DNA from: Lacunisphaera sp.
GTDB taxonomy: Bacteria > Verrucomicrobiota > Verrucomicrobiia > Opitutales > Opitutaceae
Direction: 5' to 3'
NCBI GenBank assembly: GCA_029945445.1
Contig: JAQSCO010000051.1
Span: 86,611-150,610, forward strand
Length of the DNA stretch: 64,000 bases
Shown here: in pieces, positions 48,550 to 56,730 of the stretch
How positions within the stretch are numbered: position 1 is the first letter of the stretch
Layout: each line of letters begins with the position of its first letter
Notes under the pieces: model-generated
The model's input: only the letters and a program-made list of their open reading frames with translations
The model's database searches: none
Told to the model about the DNA's origin: nothing
Program-made: the position numbers and the translations under genes

Positions 48550-48708
48550 ATGTTCCAACGCATCATCTACCAAGACTGGCAGCTCATCTTCCCGGTCGTC
48601 GCCCTCGCCGTGGCGTCGCTCATCTTCGTCGCCGCCGGCTGGCGCGCCTCGCGCATGAAGCCCGACCAGGCCGAGCAGCTTTCCCGCCTCCCGTTCGAAA
48701 ACGAATAA
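48550..48708 (+). CDS. ccoQ: cbb3 oxidase small subunit CcoQ
   Basis: A 52-residue single-span membrane protein: MFQRIIYQDWQLIFPVVALA, hydrophobic to ~30, then WRASRMKPDQAEQLSRLPF. The size, lone helix, basic stop-transfer and position between ccoNO and ccoP match CcoQ, which stabilises the oxidase complex. It ends 9 bp before ccoP. Confidence 0.85.
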   Translation: MFQRIIYQDWQLIFPVVALAVASLIFVAAGWRASRMKPDQAEQLSRLPFENE

Positions 48709-48717
48709 GCTGCCGTC

Positions 48718-49302
48718 ATGCACGCGTCCCCGCCACCGCCCGACGAACCCGGCATCAAGCTGCGCGAGCACAGCTACGACGGCATCCAGGAATACGACCA
48801 GCGCCTGCCGAACTGGTGGCTCTACACCCTCTACGGCGCCATCGTCTTCTGGGTCGCCTACTGGTTCGTCTACATGATCGCCGGCCTCGTGCCCGCCGAC
48901 GGCGCGAAGATCGACGCCGAGATGGCGAAAATAGCCGCGGTCAAGATGGCCAGCTCCCTCGACGTCGCCAACGACGACAAGTTCTGGGAGATGAGCCGCA
49001 ACCCCGTGTTCGTCGACGCCGGCAAGCAGACCTTCAACTCCCTCTGCATTCCCTGCCACCTGCCGAGCATGCGCGGCAAGGCCGAGATCCCGACCGCGGT
49101 CGGGCCCGACCTCACCGACTACGCCTGGCTCCACGGCGGCACGCCGAAGGAGATCTACGTCACGGTCTCAAAGGGCGTCATCGCCAAGGGCATGGTCGCC
49201 TGGGAACCGGTGCTGGGGCAGAAGAAAACCGCCGAGGTCGTCGCCTACGTCCTCAGCCGACACCAGCCGGGAGAGACCATCACGGTCCAGCCACCGCAGT
49301 GA
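48718..49302 (+). CDS. ccoP: cbb3 oxidase cytochrome c subunit III (CcoP), mono-haem
   Basis: A 194-residue membrane-anchored cytochrome c. The N-terminal YDGIQEYDQRLPNWWLYTLYG is the conserved CcoP start, followed by one membrane span (~40-58). A single haem c motif CIPCH (~109-113) lies in FNSLCIPCHLPSMRG, with a likely distal Met in IAKGMVAW. Standard CcoP has two CxxCH sites and ~300 residues; the second domain is missing here. It donates electrons to CcoO. Followed by a hairpin repeat and ccoG. Confidence 0.94.
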   Translation: MHASPPPPDEPGIKLREHSYDGIQEYDQRLPNWWLYTLYGAIVFWVAYWFVYMIAGLVPADGAKIDAEMAKIAAVKMASSLDVANDDKFWEMSRNPVFVDAGKQTFNSLCIPCHLPSMRGKAEIPTAVGPDLTDYAWLHGGTPKEIYVTVSKGVIAKGMVAWEPVLGQKKTAEVVAYVLSRHQPGETITVQPPQ

Positions 49303-49305
49303 ACA

Positions 49306-49340
49306 GGTAGGGCGCGGACTCCGTTCCGCGCCGCCCTACC
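49306..49340. repeat. GGTAGGGCGCGGA hairpin between ccoP and ccoG
   Basis: Arms GGTAGGGCGCGGA and TCCGCGCCGCCCTACC (one 3-nt bulge). The GGTAGG/CCTACC edges match the element inside ccoG at 50150. It may mark transcript processing or partial termination between oxidase and maturation genes. Confidence 0.7.
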
Positions 49341-49358
49341 ACCCACCGCTCACCACGA

Positions 49359-50885
49359 ATGAGCCTCGAAACCAGACCCAGGTCCGCGTCGGCCCGCCAT
49401 GCCCCGGTCCGCGATTCCGTCACGACCATCAGCGCCGACGGGTCGCGACCGTTCCTGTATCCGGCCGATGCCCGGGGCCGTTTCATCACCGCCCGGCGCC
49501 TCGCGGCCTATCTCCTGATCGCCGTCTACCTCCTGCTGCCGTGGATTCCGGTGAACGGCTACCCGGCGCTCTTCCTCGACGTCGCGGCGCGGCGCTTCCA
49601 TTTTTTCGGACTCACGCTCTCCGCGCAGGACGCGTGGCTGCTGTTCTTCGGCGTCTCGGGGCTCGGCTTCGCGCTGTTCTTCCTCACGGCGCTGTTCGGC
49701 CGGCTCTGGTGCGGCTGGGCCTGCCCGCAGACCGTGTTCCTCGATTATGTCTATCGCCGCATCGAGCGCTGGATCGAGGGCGACGCCCCCGCGCGCCGGG
49801 CGCTGCAGGACGCCCCGATGGCGGCGGGCAAGTTCCTCCGCCGCGCCGCCAAGCACGCGCTCTACGCGCTGGTGTCGCTGGCGATCACGCACCTGTTCCT
49901 CGCGTATTTCGTGAGCATCCCCGAATTGTGGCTCTACATGCACGAGGCGCCGGGCGAGCACTGGGCGTCGTTCCTCTTCGTCTTCATCGCGGCGGGCATC
50001 CTCTACTTCAATTTCGCCTGGTTCCGCGAGCAGCTCTGCATCGTCATCTGCCCCTACGGCCGCCTGCAATCCGCGCTGACCGACGACCACACCCTCGTCA
50101 TCGGCTACGACACCAAGCGCGGCGAGCCGCGCGGAAAACTCCACGGCCGGGTAGGGCCAGTCTCTGACTGGCCCCGGGACCGGTCAGAGACCGGTCCTAC
50201 CTTCGGCGCCTGCATCGACTGCCACCGCTGCGTGCAGGTCTGCCCGACCGGCATCGACATCCGCCATGGCCTGCAGATGGAGTGCATCGGTTGCGCCGCG
50301 TGCATCGATGCGTGCGACGAGGTGATGGTGAAGGTCAAGCGTCCCGTGGGCCTCATCCGCTACGATTCCTTTGCCGGTTTCTCGGGCGGCGTCACACGCT
50401 GGCTGCGGTCGCGCACGATCCTCTACGCCGTGCTCATGTTCGTCGGCGCCGCCGTCGCGACCTATGCGTTTTCCACCGTCAAGCCGATGAACTTCCTGGT
50501 CTACCGCATGACGGGCGCGGCGTATTTCGTCGGCCACGCCGAGGTGCGGAACCAGTTTATGGTCCGCCTCGTCAACAAGCGCACCGTGCCCGCGACCTTC
50601 ACCGTTGCCACCGCGGGCCTGCCCGCCGGCGTCCGCCAGACGGGCTTCGGTGCGCCGGTGACGCTCGAGCCGCTGGGTGAGTCGGTCAGCCCGCTCATTT
50701 TGCTCATCACGCGCAAGGATTACACCGGGCCGTTCAAGTTCTCCGTGCAGGTGCAGGACGCCGGCCGCGCCTTCACGCTCGCCCGCGAGGTCGAGTTCAT
50801 CGGCCCCGACGCCCGCCTGCTCCGCGAGGAAGAGGAAGAGCGTGAGCATGAAGGCAGGGAACGGCAGGAGAAGAAGCATGACTAA
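49359..50885 (+). CDS. ccoG: cbb3 oxidase maturation ferredoxin-like protein CcoG
   Basis: A 508-residue membrane protein with about five helices and two 4Fe-4S clusters. Ligands are in CGWACPQTVFLD, CIDCHRCVQVCPTGID and CIGCAACIDACDEV. CcoG reduces Cu(II) for insertion into CcoN. The C-terminus is a periplasmic Ig-like domain (~375-500; RNQFMVRLVNKRTVPATFTV), as in CcoG/FixG. Between GEPRGK and CIDC it carries a ~19-residue stretch encoded by a palindromic repeat (50150-50201). Normal homologues have a shorter linker there. The stop overlaps the next ATG. Confidence 0.95.
   Translation: MSLETRPRSASARHAPVRDSVTTISADGSRPFLYPADARGRFITARRLAAYLLIAVYLLLPWIPVNGYPALFLDVAARRFHFFGLTLSAQDAWLLFFGVSGLGFALFFLTALFGRLWCGWACPQTVFLDYVYRRIERWIEGDAPARRALQDAPMAAGKFLRRAAKHALYALVSLAITHLFLAYFVSIPELWLYMHEAPGEHWASFLFVFIAAGILYFNFAWFREQLCIVICPYGRLQSALTDDHTLVIGYDTKRGEPRGKLHGRVGPVSDWPRDRSETGPTFGACIDCHRCVQVCPTGIDIRHGLQMECIGCAACIDACDEVMVKVKRPVGLIRYDSFAGFSGGVTRWLRSRTILYAVLMFVGAAVATYAFSTVKPMNFLVYRMTGAAYFVGHAEVRNQFMVRLVNKRTVPATFTVATAGLPAGVRQTGFGAPVTLEPLGESVSPLILLITRKDYTGPFKFSVQVQDAGRAFTLAREVEFIGPDARLLREEEEEREHEGRERQEKKHD
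50150..50201. repeat. 52-bp palindromic element read in-frame within ccoG
   Basis: GGTAGG...CCTACC edges enclose two hairpins, GGGCCAGT-CTCTG-ACTGGCCC and GGACCGGT-CAGAG-ACCGGTCC; the halves are near reverse complements of one another. It is translated as part of CcoG (VGPVSDWPRDRSETGPT). It is the same edge sequence as 49306 but with a different interior. Confidence 0.85.
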
Positions 50886-51060
50886 GGCGACCTTCACCGG
50901 CGTGCCGCCGCGGCCGGCGCCCAATTCGTCCCGCTCCCTCTGGCTGTGGGTCGGCGGGGCCTTCCTCTTGCTTTGCCTTGTCTGGGCAGTGCTTTTCACC
51001 GTGGCGCACGGCGCCAAGGTGGATTCGGTCCCGCTCGCCACGAAGGGGGGCCGGCCATGA
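50878..51060 (+). CDS. Small single-pass membrane protein in the cbb3 cluster
   Basis: A 60-residue protein with one membrane span (LWLWVGGAFLLLCLVWAVLFTVA) and a short outside tail. A Shine-Dalgarno AGGAG (50866-50870) precedes the ATG at 50878; an upstream ATG at 50848 would place it inside ccoG. It occupies the ccoH/fixH position but is much shorter than FixH (~160), so assignment to FixH is only by position. It overlaps ccoG by 8 bp and the next gene by 4 bp. Confidence 0.7.
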   Translation: MTKATFTGVPPRPAPNSSRSLWLWVGGAFLLLCLVWAVLFTVAHGAKVDSVPLATKGGRP

Positions 51061-51758
51061 ACGCGGAACTCGCCGGCATCACCGGTCCCGGCACGGCCTT
51101 TGTCGCCGGGCTGGTCACCAGCCTGCACTGCGTGGGCATGTGCGGCCCGCTCGCCTGCACGCTGATGCCCGCGCGTGCCGACGACTCCGACCCGCAGACG
51201 GTCGCCTCGGTCTACCACCTCACGCGGCTCGCCGGCTACACTGCGCTCGGGGCGCTCGCCGGCGGGCTCGGCGCGCTGCCGCTCGCGTGGCTTGGGGAAA
51301 GTGTCTGGCGTTTCCTGCCGTGGCTCCTGGTGTTTTTCTTCATCACGGTGGCGTTCCGGCTCGACCAGCTGCTGCCGCGCCTGCCGCTCATCGGGCGGGC
51401 CCACGCGTGGCTGACCTGGCAGCTGCGGGGCGGCTCGCGCGTGCGCGCCGCCGCCGCGCTCGGCGTCGCGACGCCGCTGCTGCCGTGCGGGCCGCTGTAT
51501 TTTCTTCTGTCGCTTGCGCTGTTCGCCGGCTCGGCGCTGCGCGGGGCGGAGACCCTGCTGGCGTTCGGCCTCGGCACGGTGCCGCTGCTCTGGCTCGCAC
51601 AGGCGAACTACCACCTGATCCGCGTCCGTCTCGGGCCGGTCTGGCTGGCCCGCGCGCAGAAGGGCCTAGCGCTGCTGGTCGCCGCCGTTCTCGTGTGGCG
51701 GCTGCGCGGCACGCTCGGCCTCGGCGGCCCGGGCGCCAGCGACTTTGTGTGCTTCTGA
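51057..51758 (+). CDS. TauE/SafE-like membrane protein (cbb3 copper delivery cluster)
   Basis: A 233-residue protein with six membrane spans. SLHCVGMCGPLACTLMP near the N-terminus and ATPLLPCGPLYFLLSLALF mid-protein are the paired Cys/Pro motifs of the DsbD/TauE-SafE-like group commonly encoded beside ccoI. These are thought to handle copper or thiols in cytochrome oxidase assembly. The ATG at 51057 overlaps the previous stop by 4 bp. Confidence 0.9.
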   Translation: MNAELAGITGPGTAFVAGLVTSLHCVGMCGPLACTLMPARADDSDPQTVASVYHLTRLAGYTALGALAGGLGALPLAWLGESVWRFLPWLLVFFFITVAFRLDQLLPRLPLIGRAHAWLTWQLRGGSRVRAAAALGVATPLLPCGPLYFLLSLALFAGSALRGAETLLAFGLGTVPLLWLAQANYHLIRVRLGPVWLARAQKGLALLVAAVLVWRLRGTLGLGGPGASDFVCF

Positions 51759-51785
51759 CATGAAACGGAAGCGCACAACCAATTT

Positions 51786-51858
51786 GGCGGGCGGGGGTAT
51801 GACCCCCCGGCGGTGCGAGTGCGTGGACTGCGTGCCGCCACCTCTGCTTCCGCTCGCC
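51786..51858. repeat. 28-bp core repeat, intergenic copy with its own palindromic arms
   Basis: Core CGGTGCGAGTGCGTGGACTG plus CGTGCCGC (51811-51838) with flanking arms GGCGGGCGG (51786-51794) and CCGCTCGCC (51850-51858). The identical core is inside ccoI at 51934-51961 with different arms. It fills most of the 126-bp gap before ccoI. Confidence 0.75.
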
Positions 51859-51884
51859 ATTAATTTTTCCGGGAGGAACCGCGC

Positions 51885-54335
51885 ATGAGTGCGGAGCCGG
51901 CCCTTGACTTGGTGGATGGGGGTGCGAGCCCGACGGTGCGAGTGCGTGGACTGCGTGCCGCGACAGCCGCCCCCATCCACCTTTGCCTTCACTGCGGCAC
52001 GCCGCTGGCGACCGACGCCACGCGGGCGTCCGGCTTCTGCTGCGCCGGCTGCAGTTATGTTTACCGGCTGGTGCACGAGCACGGGCTCGACGGCTACTAC
52101 CGGATCCGCGACACGGTCGTCGCGCCGGCCGACCCGGCGGTCTTCCAGCCGCGCGACTACGCCTGGCTCGCCGCGCTGCAGCAGCAAGCCGAGGCCGGGA
52201 CCGGCACGCCGGCGCTGACGCTCGAGGTGCAGGGCATTTCCTGCGCCGGCTGTGTCTGGCTGATCGAGCAGCTGTTCGACCGCCAGAAGGGCGCGCTGCA
52301 CATCGAGACGGACGCGCAGCTCGGCCGGATGCATCTCCGCTGGACGCGCGGGGTGTTCGACGCCCCGGCTTTCGCCCGCACGCTGCAGTCGTTCAATTAT
52401 CTCGTCGGACCGCCGGGCGCGGAGCCCGCCGTGCCCGAGAGCCAGCGGCTGGTGCGCCGGGTCGGGCTGTGCGCGGCGTTCTCGATGAACGTCATGCTCT
52501 TCACGCTCCCGGCGTATTTCGGCATGGAGGCGACGTTTCCCTACGCGCGGTTGTTCGGCACGCTGTCGCTGCTGTTCGCCACGCTGAGCCTGCTCACGGG
52601 CGGGGCGTATTTCCTCGGCCGCGCCGGGTCGGCGCTGCGGGTCGGCGCGATGCACATCGACCTCCCGATCGCCCTCGGGATCGTGGGCGCCTACCTCGGT
52701 TCGCTCTACGGCTGGTTGAGCGGCCGGGAGCAGTTCGTCTATTTCGATTTCGTGGCGGCGTTCATCCTCCTGATGCTCGTGGGCCGGTGGGCCCAGGTCA
52801 CCGCGGTGGAGCGCAACCGCCGCCGCCTGCTTTCCGTGCAAGGCCGGCCCCAGGCCGTGGGCGTGGAAACCCCGGCCGGCCTCGTGGAGCGGCCGGTCGA
52901 GGAACTGCGCGCCGGGGATATTTTTGCCGTCCGTTCCGGCCAGGTCATTCCCGTCGAGGCCCGGCTCGAGTCGGTCGCGGCGACCGTGGGCACGGCGTGG
53001 ATCACCGGCGAGGCCGACCCGCGCGAATGCATGGTCGGCGCCCGCGTGCCCGCCGGCGGGGTCAACCTTGGCCGCGGCGAAATCCGCCTGCGCGCCGCCC
53101 AGCCTTGGACCGAGTCGTTGCTGGCCGAGCTGCTCCGGCCGGTCACGCGCGATGGCTACCGGCATGTCTTCCTTGAGCGCGTCATCCGCGGCTACCTGAT
53201 CGGGATCCTCGTGGTGGCGGCCGCCGCCGGGCTCGGGTGGTGGCTGGCGTCGCATGACGCGGTCCGCACCTGGTCGGTGGTCACAGCCGTGCTGGTCGTG
53301 TCCTGCCCGTGCGCCATCGGGCTGGCGTTCCCGCTGGCCGACGAGATCGCGACCGTCGCGCTGCGGCGCAGCGGCGTGTTTGTACGCGAGGGCGACCTGT
53401 GGCCGCGGCTGCGGCGTGTCAAAAAAATCATCTTCGACAAGACGGGCACGCTGACCCTCGAGACGCCGAAGCTGCTCAATCCCGAGGCCTTGTTTGCGCT
53501 GGTGCCGGCCGCCCGCGCGACCTTGCTGGCCCTGGTGCAGGACAATCCGCACCCGGTCAGCCAGAGTCTTTATGAAACCCTGCTTGGCGACGGCCTGGTC
53601 GCGGGCAGGCCACCCGCCAGCGGCGAGCTGCGTGAGACCATCGGCGAAGGTGTCTCCCTGCAGACGCGCGACGGCTTGTGGTCCCTCGGCCGGCCCGGCT
53701 GGCGGGGTTCGCATCCGCCGGCGCTGGTCACGGAGAATCACGACACGGAGTTCTCGCTCGATGGCGTGGTGCTCGCGCGGTTCCGGTTCGAGGACGCCGT
53801 GCGCGCGGACGCGCGCCGCGAGGTGACCGGGTTGCAGGCGGCGGGCTTCAGTACCTTCATCCTGAGCGGCGACCGCCGCGAAAAGGTTGGCAAGATGGCC
53901 GAGGCGCTGGGCATCCCCTCCTGGCAGGCGCTGGCCGGGGTGACGCCGCAGGAAAAGGCGGACTGGGTGAGGAAACTCGACCGGCGCGATACGCTCATGC
54001 TCGGCGACGGCGCCAATGACAGCCTCGCGTTCGATGCGGCGTTCGTGCGTGGCACGCCGGTCGTCCACCGCGGCGTGCTGGAGGGCAAGGCCGACTTCTA
54101 TTACCTCGGGCGCGGCCTCGACGGACTGCGGCGCCTGTTCGCGGTGAACGAGGCCCGCCACCGCACGCAGGCGTGGCTGCTGGCTTTCTCGGTCACCTAC
54201 AATCTGGTCGCCGTCGGCCTCGCGGTCGCCGGGCACATGAGCCCGCTCATCGCGGCGATCCTCATGCCGGTCAGTTCACTGCTCAGCCTCGCGATTGTCG
54301 GTGCCGGCCTGCGGCGGGTCAGGTCGGCCCAGTAA
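51885..54335 (+). CDS. ccoI: Copper-exporting P1B-type ATPase CcoI
   Basis: An 816-residue P-type ATPase supplying copper for cbb3 oxidase. An N-terminal Cys-rich region (HCGTPLATDA, then FCCAGCSYVYRLVHEH, ~33-65) and a heavy-metal domain with CAGC (~118; GISCAGCVWLIEQL) precede eight helices. The ion-site CPC is in SCPCAIGLAFPLAD (~473). Catalytic motifs: ITGEADP, phosphorylated Asp in DKTGTLT (~517), NPHP in the nucleotide domain and GDGANDS (~706). The start at 51885 has a strong Shine-Dalgarno GGGAGGA. Residues ~10-32 are encoded by a dispersed repeat, so the N-terminus is longer than typical. Confidence 0.95.
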   Translation: MSAEPALDLVDGGASPTVRVRGLRAATAAPIHLCLHCGTPLATDATRASGFCCAGCSYVYRLVHEHGLDGYYRIRDTVVAPADPAVFQPRDYAWLAALQQQAEAGTGTPALTLEVQGISCAGCVWLIEQLFDRQKGALHIETDAQLGRMHLRWTRGVFDAPAFARTLQSFNYLVGPPGAEPAVPESQRLVRRVGLCAAFSMNVMLFTLPAYFGMEATFPYARLFGTLSLLFATLSLLTGGAYFLGRAGSALRVGAMHIDLPIALGIVGAYLGSLYGWLSGREQFVYFDFVAAFILLMLVGRWAQVTAVERNRRRLLSVQGRPQAVGVETPAGLVERPVEELRAGDIFAVRSGQVIPVEARLESVAATVGTAWITGEADPRECMVGARVPAGGVNLGRGEIRLRAAQPWTESLLAELLRPVTRDGYRHVFLERVIRGYLIGILVVAAAAGLGWWLASHDAVRTWSVVTAVLVVSCPCAIGLAFPLADEIATVALRRSGVFVREGDLWPRLRRVKKIIFDKTGTLTLETPKLLNPEALFALVPAARATLLALVQDNPHPVSQSLYETLLGDGLVAGRPPASGELRETIGEGVSLQTRDGLWSLGRPGWRGSHPPALVTENHDTEFSLDGVVLARFRFEDAVRADARREVTGLQAAGFSTFILSGDRREKVGKMAEALGIPSWQALAGVTPQEKADWVRKLDRRDTLMLGDGANDSLAFDAAFVRGTPVVHRGVLEGKADFYYLGRGLDGLRRLFAVNEARHRTQAWLLAFSVTYNLVAVGLAVAGHMSPLIAAILMPVSSLLSLAIVGAGLRRVRSAQ
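51911..51981. repeat. 28-bp core repeat, in-frame copy within ccoI
   Basis: Core identical to 51811-51838, with perfect arms GGTGGATGGGGG (51911-51922) and CCCCCATCCACC (51970-51981). It is translated as part of the CcoI N-terminus (DGGASPTVRVRGLRAATA). The arms differ from the intergenic copy, yet each pair is self-complementary. Confidence 0.85.
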
Positions 54336-54380
54336 TCGGGTTGCCTCGGGTCCGGCTTTGGCGTGTTTGTTCCGGCAGCG

Positions 54381-54659
54381 ATGCCGCAACGAAAACGAGC
54401 CTCCGTCTACATCCTGCAGTGCGCCGACGGGACGTTCTACATTGGCACGGCCAAGGATATCGCCCAGCGCCTCGCCGTGCACAACGCGAAGAAGGGCGCC
54501 AAGTATACGCGGCCGCGGCTGCCGGTGCGGGTCGTTTACCGGGAAGGTCCGATGAGCCTGACGCGCGCGCTGCGCCGGGAATACCAGCTGAAGCAGTTGA
54601 CGCGCGCGCAAAAGCTGGCGCTGATCAGGGGCCGGCTGAAGGTCGCGCCGCCCCGCTGA
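54381..54659 (+). CDS. GIY-YIG nuclease-superfamily protein (UPF0213/YhbQ type)
   Basis: A 92-residue GIY-YIG domain protein: SVYILQCADGTFYIGTAKDIAQRLAVHNAKKGAKYTR in outline (VYIL and YIG motifs, with the following Arg), then YREGPMSLTRALRREYQLKQLTRAQKLALI. Length and motifs match the stand-alone YhbQ family, whose role in DNA repair is unproven. Its stop overlaps the next start by 1 bp. Confidence 0.93.
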   Translation: MPQRKRASVYILQCADGTFYIGTAKDIAQRLAVHNAKKGAKYTRPRLPVRVVYREGPMSLTRALRREYQLKQLTRAQKLALIRGRLKVAPPR

Positions 54660-55405
54660 TGCTCTTCCTTAATAAACTCCTGCCCCTTTTCGTGCTGCCG
54701 GTCGGCCTCGTCGTCCTGCTGCTCATCTTCGCGCTCTGGCGGAAAAAGCGCTGGCCGGTGGTCGCGGCCATCGGGCTGCTCTATGCGGGCAGCACGCCGT
54801 TCGTCGGAAACCGCCTGATCGGCTGGATGGAATCCCGCTGGCCGGCCGTGCCGGTAGCGCAGGCGGAATCGGCGGACGCCGTGGTCGTGCTCGGCGGGAT
54901 CCTCGGGCCGCGGACGGACCCCGGCCTCGTGCCGAATTTTCTGGAGACCTCCGAGCGGTTCGAGGCCGGCATCGCGCTCCTGCAGGCCGGGCGGGCGGGC
55001 CACCTGGTCTTTACCGGCGCCCGGATGTCGTGGCGGGACCGCGTCACGACGGAAGGCGACGAATTGAAGCTGCTGGCGGCCGCCCGCGGCGTCGCGCCGG
55101 AAAAAATCCTGGTCACCGGCGACGTGGGCAACACGGCGGACGAGGCCGCCGCCGTGGCGGTGCTGATGAAATTGCAGGGCTGGCGGCGCGTCATCCTGGT
55201 CACGACCGGCTGGCACATGCCGCGGTCGGCCTGGCTGTTCCGGCGGGCTGGCGTGGCGTTCACGGCCTTCCCGGTGGACTTCCGCCTCGACCGGGGACGG
55301 TCGGTGACCGCGATCGACTTCGTGCCGAAGGCGGAGGCGTGGCAGTTGACCGAGACGGCGCTGCGCGAGGTTTACGGGAACGCGTTCTACCGCGTCTTCC
55401 GCTGA
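54659..55405 (+). CDS. YdcF/ElyC-like DUF218 membrane protein
   Basis: A 248-residue protein with two N-terminal membrane helices (LLPLFVLPVGLVVLLLIFALW, VVAAIGLLYAGSTPFVG) and a DUF218 Rossmann-like domain (ADAVVVLGGIL, HLVFTGAR, ILVTGDVGNTADEAAAV, ILVTTGWHMPRSAWLFRRAG). ElyC relatives act in envelope polysaccharide (peptidoglycan or ECA) metabolism; the exact reaction is unknown. Overlaps the GIY-YIG gene by 1 bp, and its end overlaps the convergent hflX by 19 bp. Confidence 0.9.
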   Translation: MLFLNKLLPLFVLPVGLVVLLLIFALWRKKRWPVVAAIGLLYAGSTPFVGNRLIGWMESRWPAVPVAQAESADAVVVLGGILGPRTDPGLVPNFLETSERFEAGIALLQAGRAGHLVFTGARMSWRDRVTTEGDELKLLAAARGVAPEKILVTGDVGNTADEAAAVAVLMKLQGWRRVILVTTGWHMPRSAWLFRRAGVAFTAFPVDFRLDRGRSVTAIDFVPKAEAWQLTETALREVYGNAFYRVFR

Positions 55406-56730
55406 ATCTTTTTCGCGGGCTTACTGGGCGCGGGTGCGGGCGGGTGGAAAATGAACGGCGCGTAGAGTGCGGCGAACTTGCGGCGGAAACGGCCGGTGAC
55501 CCGCACGCCTTCGTCAATCGACTCCTGTTTCCGGACGAAGCCGACACTGTGCAGCTTCGCCACAAGGTCGTAGCGGCTGTGCGGGATGAGCAGGTCGGCC
55601 GCCTCGGTGTCGTCGGTCGCGAGTTCCTCGCAGTGGCGCAACAGGAGGTCGAGGCCGGTGCCCTTGTGCACGCTGACGAAAAGCGCCCCGGGGTGCTGGG
55701 CGCGCAACCGGGCGAGATGCGGCGCGTCGAGCAGGTCGATCTTGTTGAAGACGGTGAGGGTGGGGCGGTCGGCGGCGCCGAGCTCGGTGAGCACGGCGAG
55801 CGTCGTGGCGTGGTGCTCGTCGACGTTGGGGTTGGCGGCGTCGAGCAGGTGGATCAGGAAATCCGCGACAACAACCTCCTCAAGCGTGGCCTTGAAGGCC
55901 TCGACGAGGCGGTGGGGCAGGCGGCGGATGAAGCCGACGGTGTCGGTCAGCAGCAGCGTGCGGCCGTCGGGCAGCGCGAGCTGGCGCGTCGTCGGGTCGA
56001 GGGTGGCGAAGAGCTTGTCGGCGGCCAGCACGTGCGCGCCGGTGAGCTTGTTGAGCAGGGTGGACTTGCCGGAATTGGTGTAACCGACGATGGCAGCGCC
56101 GGGGACGGGGGTGCGCTGGCGCTTGGCGCGCTGGGTCGCGCGCTGGGAGATGACCGTGGCCAGCTCGGACTTGAGCTTGGTGATGCGGTTGCGCACGAGG
56201 CGGCGGTCCTGCTCGAGCTGGGTTTCGCCTTCGCCACCCATCGAACCCTTGCCGCGCTGGCGGGAAAGGTGTGACCACGCGCGCGTCAGGCGGGGCAGGG
56301 AATACTCCATGCGGGCCAGCGCGACCTGCAGCACCGCCTCACGGGTCTGGGCGCGGTCGGCGAAGATTTCCAAAATGACCTCCTGTCGGTCGATGACGGC
56401 GAGGCCGGACTCCTCCTCCCAGTTGCGCTGCTGGGCGGGCGTGAGCTCCTCGTCGAGCACGATGACGTCGGCGCCATCCTCCTTGGCCAGGGCGATGAGC
56501 TCGGCGGCCTTGCCCGAGCCGATGAGGAATTTGGGCTGCTGGCGGTCGCGCAGGGTGACGAGGGTGGAGCGGGAGATGACGATGCCCAGATTCTCGACGA
56601 GCTCGATGAGTTCGGTGAGCAGCTCGGCACCTTCGCCCGGCTTCATGTCGGGCGTCTGCACGCCGACGAGCAGGGCGCGCGTCGTGGGTTTCTGGGCGGA
56701 GATGAAGTCAGCCATGGGCGGTCCACTCAT
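55387..56730 (-). CDS. hflX: Ribosome-associated GTPase HflX
   Basis: A 447-residue GTPase that splits stalled 70S ribosomes after stress. The N-terminal HflX domain (LVGVQTPDMKPG, VIVLDEELTPAQQRNWE, VIDRQEVILEIFADRAQTREA, GGEGETQLEQDRRLV) leads to the G domain: G1 GYTNSGKSTLLNKL, G3 DTVGFIRRLPHRLVEAF, G4 FNKIDLL. A Lys/Arg/Pro-rich tail ends it. A second start is at 56715 (MADF); the sequence before it is unconserved. Its 3' end overlaps the ydcF-like gene on the other strand. Confidence 0.95.
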   Translation of the reverse strand: MSGPPMADFISAQKPTTRALLVGVQTPDMKPGEGAELLTELIELVENLGIVISRSTLVTLRDRQQPKFLIGSGKAAELIALAKEDGADVIVLDEELTPAQQRNWEEESGLAVIDRQEVILEIFADRAQTREAVLQVALARMEYSLPRLTRAWSHLSRQRGKGSMGGEGETQLEQDRRLVRNRITKLKSELATVISQRATQRAKRQRTPVPGAAIVGYTNSGKSTLLNKLTGAHVLAADKLFATLDPTTRQLALPDGRTLLLTDTVGFIRRLPHRLVEAFKATLEEVVVADFLIHLLDAANPNVDEHHATTLAVLTELGAADRPTLTVFNKIDLLDAPHLARLRAQHPGALFVSVHKGTGLDLLLRHCEELATDDTEAADLLIPHSRYDLVAKLHSVGFVRKQESIDEGVRVTGRFRRKFAALYAPFIFHPPAPAPSKPAKKIQRKTR

